A stretch of 64,000 bases of DNA from Siphonodentalium dalli (Eukaryota; Mollusca; Scaphopoda; Gadilida; Siphonodentaliidae), in the NCBI GenBank assembly GCA_032622095.1, contig CP136066.1:99099319-99163318 (forward strand), in the 5' to 3' direction. The position numbers and the translations under genes are program-made. Below are positions 1-11,400 of this stretch, piece after piece. The stretch's first letter is position 1. Each line of letters starts with the position of its first letter. Below the pieces are notes generated by a model, which was not told the origin of the DNA, ran no database searches, and saw nothing but the letters and a program-made list of their open reading frames with translations.

Positions 1-1035
1 AGTCATATGCGTTATGTGTCTCGTCAACTCTTGAGAGTTTGTCCTGGATTATTGTTCAAAATGGAATTGAATTATCACCCATGTAGAGGGGCAAAATAAG
101 TTTATATTTCACGATTTTCGGTCTACTTTCATCAGAAAACTCCGAAATGTTGCCATCTGTAAATGATACCATGACGTTATCATAATGTATATCTCGAAGT
201 GGGTAGAGTTCAATATAATAGCACAAAATAATCGGAGTTGTGCTTTTGTATTCTGCCATAACGAAATTTCTAAAACTGATTTTTTTCTTCTGAATTTTGT
301 GGTTGGGTGACACAATCTACCACCACATATCATATATGGCAAAGAACGGCATCCTTATCTTACATCATATGCAGTATATATTTCCACAAGTTTCTATATT
401 ATATACGGTATCTCCATTCAATGCAATACTGAATAATCGCCTATTAAGAGGGGCGAAACAACTGAAAATTAATGATTTTTTGTCTATTTTCCACGTAAAT
501 TTAAGAAATTTTTACATCTATCACCGTAATCATAACATTTCATTACTTTGTATTTATAAGTGTGTAACCTGCTATATCGTAGCACAAACTTATCCCGAAT
601 ACATGTGCTTTTGTATTCATTTGTGCCGAATTTCCCTAAAACGGTGACTTTTTGTTGAATTTTGGGGTGAGGGGTGAAATAATCTTACATAACACATCAC
701 GTGTTAAATATGATGACATATTCAGCATACTGTCGTATGCGGTATATATATCCGCACTTTTCTAGACTATATACGATATCCCTGGTCAAAACAATATTGA
801 TCTATCGCCCATTAAGTGAGGCAAAACAATTGAAAAATTGCGCTGTTTTGTCTATTTTTACAATAAATCTAAAAACAATCTTCGTTATATCAGAGAAATC
901 GTACCACTATCATAGTAAATATCTAGATGTATGTAGACTACAATATTTTAGCGCAAAATGTTTGCGTTTCTATACTTTTATTTCTCATTTTGCCGAATTT
1001 TAGAAAAACAGGGATTTTTGCTGAATTTTGGCACT
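1..1035. repeat. Degenerate tandem repeat, about three units of ~350 bp
   Basis: Three successive blocks (about 1-330, 331-690, 691-1035) share the same order of diverged landmarks: a stretch resembling CGCCTATTAAGAGGGGC, then TTTTGTCTATTTT, then TTTTGTATTCAT followed by GCCGAATTT and TTGCTGAATTTTGG. The first block is the most diverged and may extend left of the window. The short reading frames here are interrupted and differ between units, so I see no gene. This is an old satellite-like array or a multiplied transposon tail. Confidence 0.6.
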
Positions 1036-1198
1036 TAATCAGCTAAAAATCATCTTTTGCATCATCTGTATATTTCACACCGGGTCCTACCCGATGCGGA
1101 ATGTCATAACCTTCACAATGATGTATCACAAGCTTGTGTGTGGTGCCGATGGACTAAACTTTCTGAAATCAGTTCCGTCCGCTCCACTAGGAAGGCAC

Positions 1199-2167
1199 CA
1201 GTGTTCGCGCTGGACCGAAAAATACTTTAGCCAAAAGTTTAGCCAAATGAAAATTTTATTAGCCAAATGAAAAAAAACTTTAGCCAAATGTTTTTTGGCC
1301 AAATTAAAAAAAACTATGGCCAAATTAAATCATCGTTTTCTGGTCGGTTCACAATTAATGACTAAAACGTCAAATCTAACAGACACAGGTAAAATACACA
1401 TTAATTTAACTAATTTTGATGAACTAGAAATATTTTTATATATATCATTTATTAAAAAATTATTAATCTCTTTATGTGAAAGAGTGATTGGGGGGGGGGG
1501 GGGTGACCCGGGATTGTCCTTCTTAATGTCATTATGTTTTTGATTTATATCAATATCTTTTAATTGATTAAATCATGAAATATTAATTATCCTTGCGAAA
1601 ATATCTAAGTGACATCTGGAAACTAATAACTTAATATTGTTACGCCATTATCAAATTACAATCTGTCATAAAAGCATGCATATTATTTTGAATGTATCGC
1701 TATTGACAAATAGCCACAAAATATCTGTCGTGATTCACATTTGGCTGATTAAGCTATTGTCTTACACTTGGTGCTCATAAACCTTGACCGTCATAAATAC
1801 AATGTCATCATAAACATGCATTGTGCAGGAGCCCCGTGAGTGACCAGACAGACAATGGGGGGTTAGCGGATTAAATTTATATATAATGACTTTTGCTGTT
1901 TCGTGCAGAGTGACGGGTCTCCCTTTGTACTGTCCGCGATCGGGTTTCCCTTTGTACAGTCGGCGATATATTCCCACTTACGATGTTTTCGGACTGGATC
2001 GTTCACATCACAGAATTGAAAACCCACTTGCCAAAAATTCATGCTTTCATTCTCCATTTGGGGTAAAAAAAATTTTAGCCAATAGTTTAGCCAAATGAAA
2101 ATTTTATTAGCCAAATTCGAAAAATATTAGCCATTGGCTAATATGGCTACCGACAGCGCGAACACTG
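1199..2167. mobile_element. hAT-like non-autonomous DNA transposon
   Basis: The ends are inverted repeats: CAGTGTTCGCGCTG at 1199-1212 and CAGCGCGAACACTG at 2154-2167. They are flanked by an exact 8-bp direct repeat GAAGGCAC (1191-1198 and 2168-2175). An 8-bp TSD with CAGTG-type ends is the signature of the hAT superfamily. The interior has no transposase. It carries subterminal copies of TTAGCCAAATGAAAA near both ends, which could be transposase-binding subrepeats, and a run of G at about 1491-1502. Confidence 0.82.
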
Positions 2168-2439
2168 GAAGGCACACATTAATTTGGTGATTATTTAAAT
2201 GTGCCAGCTTGGTAACAAATCAGTATTGCATCAAAACAACATCTTGATAGAAGATAAGAAGCAGTTGTTGACTTATGCTCCCCCAACTTTGGTTAACTTT
2301 TTCGACAGTGAAAAATCATGCCTGACACAACATTAATTTAGTTGGATATTTTTCACAGCATGTTGGTTTGAACTGTACACCACTCCCCCAAATCGAAGTA
2401 TTGTTGTGGATTGTGCGTCATTTTTGTTCATGAACGTGG

Positions 2440-2691
2440 ATATACTGTTAGTTCAAAGGCCACGACAAAATTTGACCTAAATCTGTAGTCTTTCATAAAC
2501 ACTCAGCCCGTGCACCCGGCCGGCGATGATGATTGTTCTGGGTTTAGCTCAGAACTGATCGAGACCACCGCTGAAACACATCGGTCTTACCCGCGTGAAT
2601 ACACCAGCACTGCCTCGGATTTTCGTAAACTCGTTGTATTACCATGCTTAGTCCGTCTTCAGATTATTAACGAAATACAGATACAACATAG
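2440..2691 (+). other. Possible 5' UTR exon of the ZP gene (weak)
   Basis: The first coding exon of the ZP gene at 8341 is preceded by a clear splice acceptor and 14 untranslated bases, so an upstream non-coding exon must exist. The stretch ending at 2691 is more CpG- and GC-rich than its surroundings and ends at a good donor (ATAG followed by GTAAGC at 2692). That makes it a candidate. The start coordinate is arbitrary, there is no homology support, and other positions are possible. Confidence 0.25.
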
Positions 2692-3052
2692 GTAAGCGTC
2701 CATGTATACTTCACAATGAACACCACGATGTATTTATCAGTGTTTATATCAGGATCCATTACATCCATCGCCCATCCTTGCATTTATATTCAATGTTTGT
2801 GAAATACCGGATAAACCTCAATATATAGAAGGACTTAAATAATCATCACTATATTGTGTGCCTTCTGGCTAAGTAATATCAATTTAGATATCTTTTTGAA
2901 GAAGATTGAAACTATGACCAAATAGCAGTCTCCATTTTCAAGTTGCCTATTTCTGAGGTAAGCATGTGCTCGGGTAAATAATTTTATATTAAGGGTCAGG
3001 GGACCTCATCTGGTATCAAACAAGAAACAAGTTTCTGTCCATCTAAAATTTA

Positions 3053-3473
3053 CAATTAAGGGGAGGTCAAGTGACCAAATTTGAATGGGGATTTCCATGC
3101 AAATCTGCGGAGCAAAATTATGTATGAAGCAGTTTTCCGGAAACGATAGCAGGTATATCATTGAACAGACATAATACATGTATTTAACTGGCAGGTGCGT
3201 TAGGTAAATTATAACATTTTGCAATAAATATATTTTTGAGAATTTTTGTTCTGGAATTAGATCAAATGACCTACATTTGAAGTATCAATATAAAATTCAA
3301 AAATAAATACACCAACATTATAATGGAACAAGTTCCAAGAAGACCCGCCAGATAAATACATGTTGTTTCCAATACCACATCAAGTCACACTCAGAAGTAT
3401 GTGCAACTTTTGCTCCGCAAATCTGCATGGAAATCCCCATTCAAAATTGGTCCCTTGACCTCCCCATTAATTG
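3053..3473. mobile_element. Hairpin miniature element (GGGGAGGTCAAG family), copy 1
   Basis: Long imperfect inverted repeats begin at CAATTAAGGGGAGGTCAAG and include TGGGGATTTCCATGCAAATC. The right end is its reverse complement, finishing ...CTCCCCATTAATTG at 3473. There is no coding sequence. A diverged copy lies at 5077-5445 and a fragment at about 5862-5905, so this is a dispersed miniature inverted-repeat element rather than a chance palindrome. Confidence 0.65.
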
Positions 3474-3789
3474 CACACAAGTTGACCCATCTGTTAAAGA
3501 TGCAGAAAAACACTGTAGATGGCAATTTTATAACTAAAACAAGAAATTTACCTTGAAAATTTGACTGCAAAATTTCTTGTTTCCTGATTCACTGTGTGAA
3601 CATGTGCTTGGACTAAATATTAAAATAATTATCAAATTTGCTATTCTTCCACTGAAGTTATTACCCGTTCAACAAATTAAAGTTATGATAAGGTAAATGA
3701 ATCCAAACAATTAGTTTTGCTTTAAAAACTAATCATATTTTGCCTCAAATAATTTAAAGTTGCATATGTTCATGGTAAACATGTGGTCC

Positions 3790-4215
3790 TGGTCATGTCA
3801 AGTGAGGTCCCCTGATCCTGAAGGACTATATTTTTGGGAAATACCCGATAAATGTCAATGTATATAAGGATTGGAATACTCATCACTAATATGTTCCTTT
3901 TGGCTAAGTAATGCCAATTTAGATAATATTTCTGAAGAAAATTGAATCTGTATGCCAAACTTAGCCGTCTCCATTTCAAGTTCCCTATATCAGAGGTAAA
4001 CATGTGCTCGGGTACAAAAATATATATTAAGGGAGAGAAGCACGTTTTGCATAAATCCAGCCAAGAGGTATTTTTGCGAAAAACTTGCATATATAAGAGA
4101 ATACATTGACCTAACACTATTTACCTTGTCCTTGTACGCCAATGCATTCTTTTATGTATGCGAGATTCGCATATATAAAAGAACGCACTGCGACACGATC
4201 TTTAAGGGGGGAAGC
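3790..4215. repeat. Diverged repeat of the 2830-3010 segment plus a short inverted-repeat block
   Basis: The interval 3830-4030 repeats the order of motifs seen at 2800-3000, including CATGTGCTCGGGTA followed by TATATTAAGGG, so the local sequence was duplicated. It is followed at 4086-4190 by an inverted repeat built on GCATATATAAGAGAATACA and its complement. A relative of that block lies at 20285-20410. I see no gene in 4220-5070; its small frames have no recognisable domain. Confidence 0.45.
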
Positions 4216-5076
4216 ACGCTTTGCATAAATCAAGTCAAAAAAATGGCAACAGTTTTTCAACAACAAAAAATATCTGGATCTATCTGGCGAAAAATCTCGA
4301 TCCTCTTCATTGCATATAGAATGTTAGTAATATTAAGAGACGATAAAACAATGGATTTTAATACATTTGAGAGGTTGAAAATATTCTGGTTCTTGTTGTC
4401 CCTTTCTGTACCAAGAACTGCTAGAATAATTAATAATTTCACACAACACTCCAATCACAAAATAGCGTATTGCCTTGGCTCTATGACAGGAGGCTTCATT
4501 TATATCAGAATGTTGAGTTAAATGTTTAATTGCATAATATAGCACCATACCCCCAAATATTATTCTGAAGAATAAAGCAGTCTCAAATATCCCAGCCCAA
4601 TGAAAACAAATGTTGCTATGCAGTGTTGTCCACCCAAGCAGGGGGAAATCATCTGGATTTAGGCCACAGTGTTAAGAGTAATGATGGTCAGCTATAACTT
4701 TGTTTTGAACCCATGACCCAGAACTCATCTCAGCCCAAATTTTCATTGATCAACATGACCATTCCCCCCAAAATTATTTAACGGCAGTTTTCTTTGTAAT
4801 TGAAAATAATCATTAGAATTTTACGAATCAAGAAAAATTAAGTCTCATCTCATGATCTTCAGATATGATATATGAACTGCACATTTGAAAAATAAAAATA
4901 TAATTTCGTGCTATAAAACTAAGTAAATGAGGTTATAATATCCAATGGGTGGATGGTTCTTAAATATTTTGTCACAATAATCACTTTTAACAATATTTCA
5001 CACAAAACAATCTTGACAGATTTGAGAAATCCATTTTAAATACCAGGAAATTTTGGCAAAACGTACGTCTGACCCT

Positions 5077-5445
5077 TAAGGGGGAGGTCAAGTGAGAAAT
5101 ATTTAATGAGCATTTCCATGCAAATCTCCGCAACAAAAGTTAGAGATGCACATATTTTGGGTGAACACAATACGTACTTACCTGGCTGATCGGGTCGGCT
5201 TAGAATTTGTTCCATTGGAAAGCTGGTGTATTTATTTTTGAATTTTATATTGATTTTTTAAAACTATGTCAAATGTTGTAATTCCAGAAAAAAATATATT
5301 TATAGTAAAAATTGTCAATTTACCAAGCCCAGCAGCACGTTATATATTATATATGTTTAATGCTTTAGTTCCCAGACAACTACTTCATATATAACTTTTT
5401 CTGCGGAGATTTGCATGGAAATCCCCATTCAAAAATGGTCTCTTG
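5077..5445. mobile_element. Hairpin miniature element (GGGGAGGTCAAG family), copy 2
   Basis: The left end matches copy 1 (GGGGGAGGTCAAGTGA, then CATTTCCATGCAAATC). The right end carries the reverse complement (GATTTGCATGGAAATCCCC) finishing at about 5445. It is more diverged than the copy at 3053. A further remnant with ATGGGGATGCAAATCTCC sits at 5880-5900, directly against an AT microsatellite. Confidence 0.55.
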
Positions 5446-5905
5446 ATTTTTTTCTGCAGAGGAATTATTTGTTAATACTGCCAGTAAGTCTTCAATTATT
5501 ATGAACAAAGTATGGTAAAATGAAGTATTTTACTGTTTATTTCTTCAAGAAGTGAATTTGCAGTAAATAATCTTGTGTTTCCAGTTTTCAAGGCATGCTA
5601 CTACTTCCTGTTTTATAATTTGAGTATCTATTGTCCTTGAGCATCAGGTGAATGATCCCGATGTTTACCATATTGGGGAACTTATCTGGACCAAATGGAC
5701 AATTATTATGATTTTTCTATGATTATGTTATCATTTGATTTTTAAAACGGTTTAGTTTTGCCAAGAACTTCATTCAGTAGAGCATATAGCTAAAACATAT
5801 TATCAATTATTGCATGATTAAAATCCTACGAAAATTGGGGTACCCTATAATAACAGAGAGAGGTCAATTAACCAATTGAGAATGGGGATGCAAATCTCCA
5901 GAGAA

Positions 5906-5907
<2 letters not shown>

Positions 5908-5938
<31 letters not shown>
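5908..5938. repeat. (AT)n microsatellite
   Basis: About 31 bases of uninterrupted AT dinucleotide repeat, adjacent to a remnant of the GGGGAGGTCAAG miniature-element family. Confidence 0.9.
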
Positions 5939-5941
<3 letters not shown>

Positions 5942-6324
5942 ACAGTTGTCTAGTCCTTAGACTAAAACTAGACCCTACGGGGCTAATACCAATTAGTCAC
6001 TATATAAACTAACCAGTATTTAAAAAAAAGTAAATTAACACAAGTTATGACGTTCAGTGACCTACAAGAAAATATCAAGGCTTATTTTGTTGACATTTTG
6101 TGTTATTTGGTAGTAAATTGTGTTGGTTTAGATGTCACTCATGTGGAGTTTGATCTCTATGGTCGTAGTCGGAGTAGAGATTCACGACATTATCTACTAA
6201 CCCACCCGTCAGTTAAATGTTATGACTGTTCAATGATATGCCTGTTTAATTAAACCCTAATACTGATTGGTCACTAAACTGACTAGTATTAGTCTCACAT
6301 GTGCCATATTGGCCACCAGTTCAA

Positions 6325-6500
6325 AATCTGGGATCTGGGAACTTTTTGATGTCCGGCCGACAGTGAAGTTTATACATTGACAAAAGAGTACAGGTATTAT
6401 ATTTCTTAGTTAATGCCTCTTCCGTAATAATGTATGTCACTGTAAGTATATGTCCCAGCTCCTGCTTGCATGATTTAGGTGGCGATTCAATGTTTATTGC
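6325..6500. mobile_element. Fragment resembling the 45.8-kb miniature element family
   Basis: CTGGGAACTTTTTGA and a downstream TATTTCTTAGTTA...ATGTA...CACTGTAAG block occur in the same order as in the complete element at 45800-46315 (GGGAACTTTTTGA, TATATTTCTTAGTTATTA, GTACTTTGCTGTAGG). This copy is degraded and its ends are not clear. 6500-7170 shows no recognisable gene. Confidence 0.4.
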
Positions 6501-7176
6501 GACATCGTCTCGCAACAGCTACACAAATCATGCAATCTCGAGCTTTACCACCTCTACTCTGAAACATATGCCAGATTTAACCACTAAATTACTATTTTTG
6601 TTGGCTCAGCAGTGAAACATATTTGATTTGAGTCGAGGAACCCACATTTTAATATAATTTTTTTTATGTAAGGTTAAATGTGACCGTAGTCGACTTGGGG
6701 GAAATAATGAGAGTAAACTTATTTTTTCTTGATTCAAGAAATTCCATAACAATTTTCATTTCCATCCACCCACATATTTGGTTTTCCACCTTTTCGGTGA
6801 AACAACGTACACATTTGTTTGATTGATTTCGTATGTTGTTGTAACTCGACAATTGTGACAGAAACACGTTTTTCAGCGCTATACTCGCGTATACTATTAT
6901 ATAGCATATCGACTGGTTCGTTCGGAAATATTCCGCGTAGATATGGTCCAAACATTACGTATATACGACCAGGAATTTGTTCGAAAATAGTGTCAAGATA
7001 TCACGCCTTGCAATTTCAATATGCGTACTTTTCTATACTGAATTTCTACAAATATATTATTAAGCATGTTGCAAAAACACCGGATGTCGTCGAACAGATT
7101 TGTTTATAAGGCGACTTTGGTGTTCAAATTTCACAACCAAGAAAAATTGTGACCTATGTCACGTGAATACGAAAAC

Positions 7177-7678
7177 TTAAAGGCACGTGAGGCCTTAGTT
7201 GTCGAAAATATTCATATTTGTTCCAATCACCGTAAACAGAAAAACATTAAAACGCATACAGTTTCGTTCATATATACCATGATCATCGCGTAAACAGCAT
7301 GTTATCATACAGATTTACTATATTTGACCAAAGCAAGAGCCTGATTGTGTTACAGAAGACAGCACAATGCTGCTGGATAATCACACACAAATGGCATAAA
7401 CGCTCTTTATTAGTTCCATATCAGGAATTCACGAACAAAGAACGCTCTTTATGTTTACCATCATAATATAAACAAACACCAGAAAAGTTACTTTTTATGG
7501 TTTTGTTTACATAACAATGGTCAAAGATATGACAATAACATACTGTTTATGCGATATTTCTTATTTGTATACGGACAAAGTCTGTCTACATTTTGTTGTT
7601 CTTTCTGTTTGTGGCGGTTTTTGACGGGTGGAAATATTTTCACAGGATACCCACCGCCAAGGCCAACCGTACCTTTAA
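7177..7678. mobile_element. TTAA-flanked miniature element, family T2, copy 1
   Basis: The element is bounded by TTAA on both sides. The left end reads TTAAAGGCACGTGAGG and the right end CCGTACCTTTAA, so the short terminal inverted repeats are AAAGG followed by an ACG-containing stretch. A nearly identical copy lies at 59304-59805 in the same orientation, and an inverted copy at 28105-28591. TTAA target duplication is typical of the piggyBac superfamily. No transposase is present, so the superfamily assignment is an inference. Confidence 0.8.
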
Positions 7679-7753
7679 GTCTTCTTAACGGTCGTATTTA
7701 TATGGAGACGTAATTAAAAATAGAGTGAGTTAGCAATAATTGATAGATGTAGC

Positions 7754-8162
7754 CAAGCCTACAAATAATGTGTCTGTCATTTGCAGAATGAGGTCCCCAG
7801 AGGGTGAATTTAGTGCGCTATCACTAAATTCACCCTCTGGGACCGCATTCTGCTTAGGCCTCAACTGCTATGGTAGACCTAGGGTCAGGTTGAATTTCCC
7901 CAGTTGAAGTTGGCAATGTTCGCCCATTGGGCACCTCAATTATGCATGTTATCGTCTGCAAATTAGGCAATATAGAAACTTCCCAGAATGGAAAAAAAAG
8001 TAACTAAAAAAAATGTTAATTTGTGACTATAGATAGTTCCCAGAAGACGATGCCTTGTAGAATGAGGTCCACAGAGGGTGAATTTGGTGATGCTAGCCCA
8101 CTTTCCGGGATATCATCACAAAATTAACCCTGCAAATGACAGACACACTATTTGCAGGCTTG
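7754..8162. mobile_element. Hairpin miniature element with 8-bp TSD, family H, copy 1
   Basis: The ends are CAAGCCTACAAATAATGTG and its imperfect complement CACTATTTGCAGGCTTG. The flanks GATGTAGC (7746-7753) and CTTGTAGC (8163-8170) match at 6 of 8 positions. Inside are the family's signature hairpins, AATGAGGTCC...GAGGGTGAATTT folding on AAATTCACCCTC. Three more copies are at 21382, 22291 and 43564. This copy contains extra unrelated sequence in the middle and is the most diverged. Confidence 0.7.
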
Positions 8163-8340
8163 CTTGTAGCTTATTCGATATCGTTTTGGTTGAGTTATTT
8201 ATACAGCTGATGAATACTCACTTGGATGTGACACATCTTGCTGCCATTTTCGAGCAAATTATAACGTATGTTCCTGGCCCCTGGAAATTCTTGGAAATTT
8301 TAATATTATATATAGTTGTGAATTTAAATTTGATTTGCAG

Positions 8341-8430
8341 ATCCTGTCGTCAAAATGGAAGCAATTATATTTGTTTTACTTACCTGTTCCCTGGTCGCAG
8401 TTGAAAGTGTCCACCCATTCAACCCAATAG
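8341..8430 (+). CDS. ZP gene exon 1: signal peptide
   Basis: The acceptor TTGATTTGCAG ends at 8340, followed by 14 nt of 5' UTR, ATG at 8355 and a donor GTGAGA at 8431 (phase 1). It encodes a hydrophobic leader, MEAIIFVLLTCSLVAVES, with a likely cleavage site near residue 18, plus the first residues of the mature protein. Confidence 0.87.
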   Translation: MLSSKWKQLYLFYLPVPWSQLKVSTHSTQ

Positions 8431-11400
8431 GTGAGACACTCATGCCATTATAATATTATTGTATTTAGTGTTTACTACTTATTTGTTCAAGAAGTGGATG
8501 ACTCATTTCCATTGAGACACACACACATATATTCGCATTTATATATTAGTTAAGTCTGTAAAACTTCACCCTTAAGACAAATATGGAGAAAATTCCGATA
8601 AATATATCAATTATTTTCTTATATACATTATTGATGGTAATATCCAAAAACGAAATATCGCGTGTTGAATCATTTTATGTAAATAAAACTATTAAAGTGA
8701 TTTGTCAATAAATGTCGCCCATCGTGTAGAAATTGAGTTCAAAGGTTTTAGTCTGAATATGATTTTCAGAGTATTTTTCAATACTTTTCCAAACTTAAAC
8801 TGTGCTATCTTATTGGACTATAGTTGGACTTTGATTGGTAATACCACTGTTATCACAGTAATGACAGTTGATTTGTATAAAATTGTTGCGCTTGAACCAA
8901 CTTCGACGGCCTTGAGTTCCTTTCATAGTCTGGTCGATAAAAGGTTTGACCTATAATTAATTTGGACTAAGTTGGTTTCTATTCCACTTTGAAGGGGAAT
9001 ATATCCTCTATAACACATCCAAAATCCGCTAAAATCCACTTTGAGTAAATTTGATCAAAGAGATTTTCCGGCCTTGGAAAGTAGGTTTTTCTACAATAAC
9101 CCTCACCGGCGACACCAGAACGCATTACCATCCGATATATACCAGTTTGTGTGAAACCAGAGTATATACGGGAGAGAATGGCGTGAGAAGGGTAGAACAT
9201 TATGCAATCGCGGCTATGAAATGGGTGTCAAAATGGCCGCAATTCACGACAATTGGACAGTAACACTAGAGGACGAGGATCAACATTTGGCATCGGCAAC
9301 GATTCTTCTAAAGCGTTGAACTATGGTGTATTTTTCTATATGTAATTGCAAATTGTTCGGATTCAGAGGACAGAATGAGCACATCGACCTTCTGGCTTCA
9401 CAGTTTTTCATTGATCCAAGGAATGGAAAGAAATTTCTTAAATACTATGGATTTAGAGGACGGAGAAAATCCTGGTTGTGTCGTAAAGCTATTTGAAACA
9501 TATTTGGAGCTCATTGAAAGTTACTGACCATTCTAAAAAAAAAAACTCATTAAAATCGCTGACATTTAGGAAACCATAGGCGTAAACACGTTCAAAACTA
9601 CATGCAAGTCTACGTTAACTTTGACTTTATGTGGTGCCTTACACTTGACCGAATTTGTACCAATCCAGTGGATATATTCTATAAATATGTTATATATTCT
9701 AGATAATTTATTTCTCATATTAACTGTTATATCCCCGCATACTTTCAATGATAAACTGGTATATTCAAACAAACTAATTAAACTATTTCAGTAGACTCCT
9801 CGTCTCCTAGCAACCATAAGATCCCACTAATGCTATATGGAAATCTCCATTCCCTATTCGTGAGATTTTATGTGAGGTTATCAAATAAATATATAGTGTG
9901 TGTATATATATAGTAACGGGCACATCCACACTGGTTTGGTCTTTATTATTATTATTATTATTATTATCTATTTATTTAATTATTTATTTATTTTATGTTA
10001 TTTCATTTGCTCGTACTTCCCAAATAATTCACTGGCATGAGCGATATTATCCTGTAATACCTGCAGTACATGCAATAATTTAGAACATCACAATCGACAC
10101 ATTAAAACGACATTATTATAACTATTTATTTTCCCTCACTCTGTATGGTTTCATGACATAAATTCTCGATGTGGGTGTGCCTAGAATTCAATTAATATAT
10201 TAATATTACATATATTATTATATAGTTATTGTACCTGTTAATTGCGCACTTGCCATTTTTTTGTATTTGAATATGTAAATCTCACATACCTATGTATTGG
10301 TTTATTGAGATGCAAATAATTGAATCGAATTTTTGTTTGCAGTCGATGTGAAATTTTGCGGGCCAGATCGTATGGTAGTCAACGTTACGACGGATGTATC
10401 CGGTGGCATCATTTACCTACGAGGGACAAGCGTTAATTATGTCGATTGCACCAAAAGTTTGACACCATCAGCACACGACTATGAATTTACGTTTGCTTCT
10501 TGTGGAGTACAGTGGGTGAGTTACACATGTATCATTATCAGTGGATTTGGTGCATCTCGGTCGGTATATTTTCAGGTTTAATAGGCTAAAATGTGGAAAC
10601 ATTATAAAATTGGCGTGGTAAACTTCCACTTAAGAATGCGCCCCATTCGTGAGTTAAAAAAAAATGTTAAATTTCTAACTATCAATTTGAAGGAAAAATA
10701 AATTTTATCCCCTTTATAACCAGTGTACAGTACTATAACAAAACATGTTTACCATCACAATATAAGAGACTTGTTCTAATTATTAAATTTTTTTTTTTTT
10801 TTTTTTAAACCCAGATTTGTTTTGGCGGTCCTTTTAGAGTTTGATAGGAAATATTTGGGAAAAAAACGTACTGAATTATCTAGCTTAGGAATCCCAACTA
10901 GGGTTTATAATCTGTCTATCTGAAATCATGATTGTCTGCGAGAAAATAAATAAAACATGTTTCATTGTATATTTAATTTTTTTGTAGCCATTTGCAGAAC
11001 AAATTTTTTATCATGTGAAGTACCAAAACAATATAAATATTATTCAACCAAGTTTGCAATATGGCAGACATAAACACTCAATACTGATTGTCTTTTCATA
11101 CATTATGTGATGCCAGTGGTACGGTGTTTTTTTCTCCAAAAACAAAAAAATAGTGCTGCAAATGGTTACCAAAACTAATATATGCACTGATTTATTTTCT
11201 CGCAAAACATTACATTGAGTTCCACTGTCGCCGACGAACGAGACTTCCAGATGCTGGTGAATTTTTGCACTTTTGGGAGATCATGCGTCTTTTTGCACGT
11301 GTTATTGCCTTCTCACAATAATAGACTTCATCTTAAGACCGATGGTCTACGGGTATGTATGGGAGGCCGTTTTCACATTTATTAAATAATTGGGCTTAAG

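Noticed and set aside
2500-2700. Possible protein-coding first exon (61-codon frame with donor)
   Set aside because: The first ZP coding exon already has its own ATG and signal peptide after an acceptor, so this stretch is at best untranslated. Listed only as a weak 5' UTR candidate.
6819-7109. 96-codon + strand frame
   Set aside because: No recognisable domain, composition like surrounding AT-rich DNA, and no plausible splice partners.
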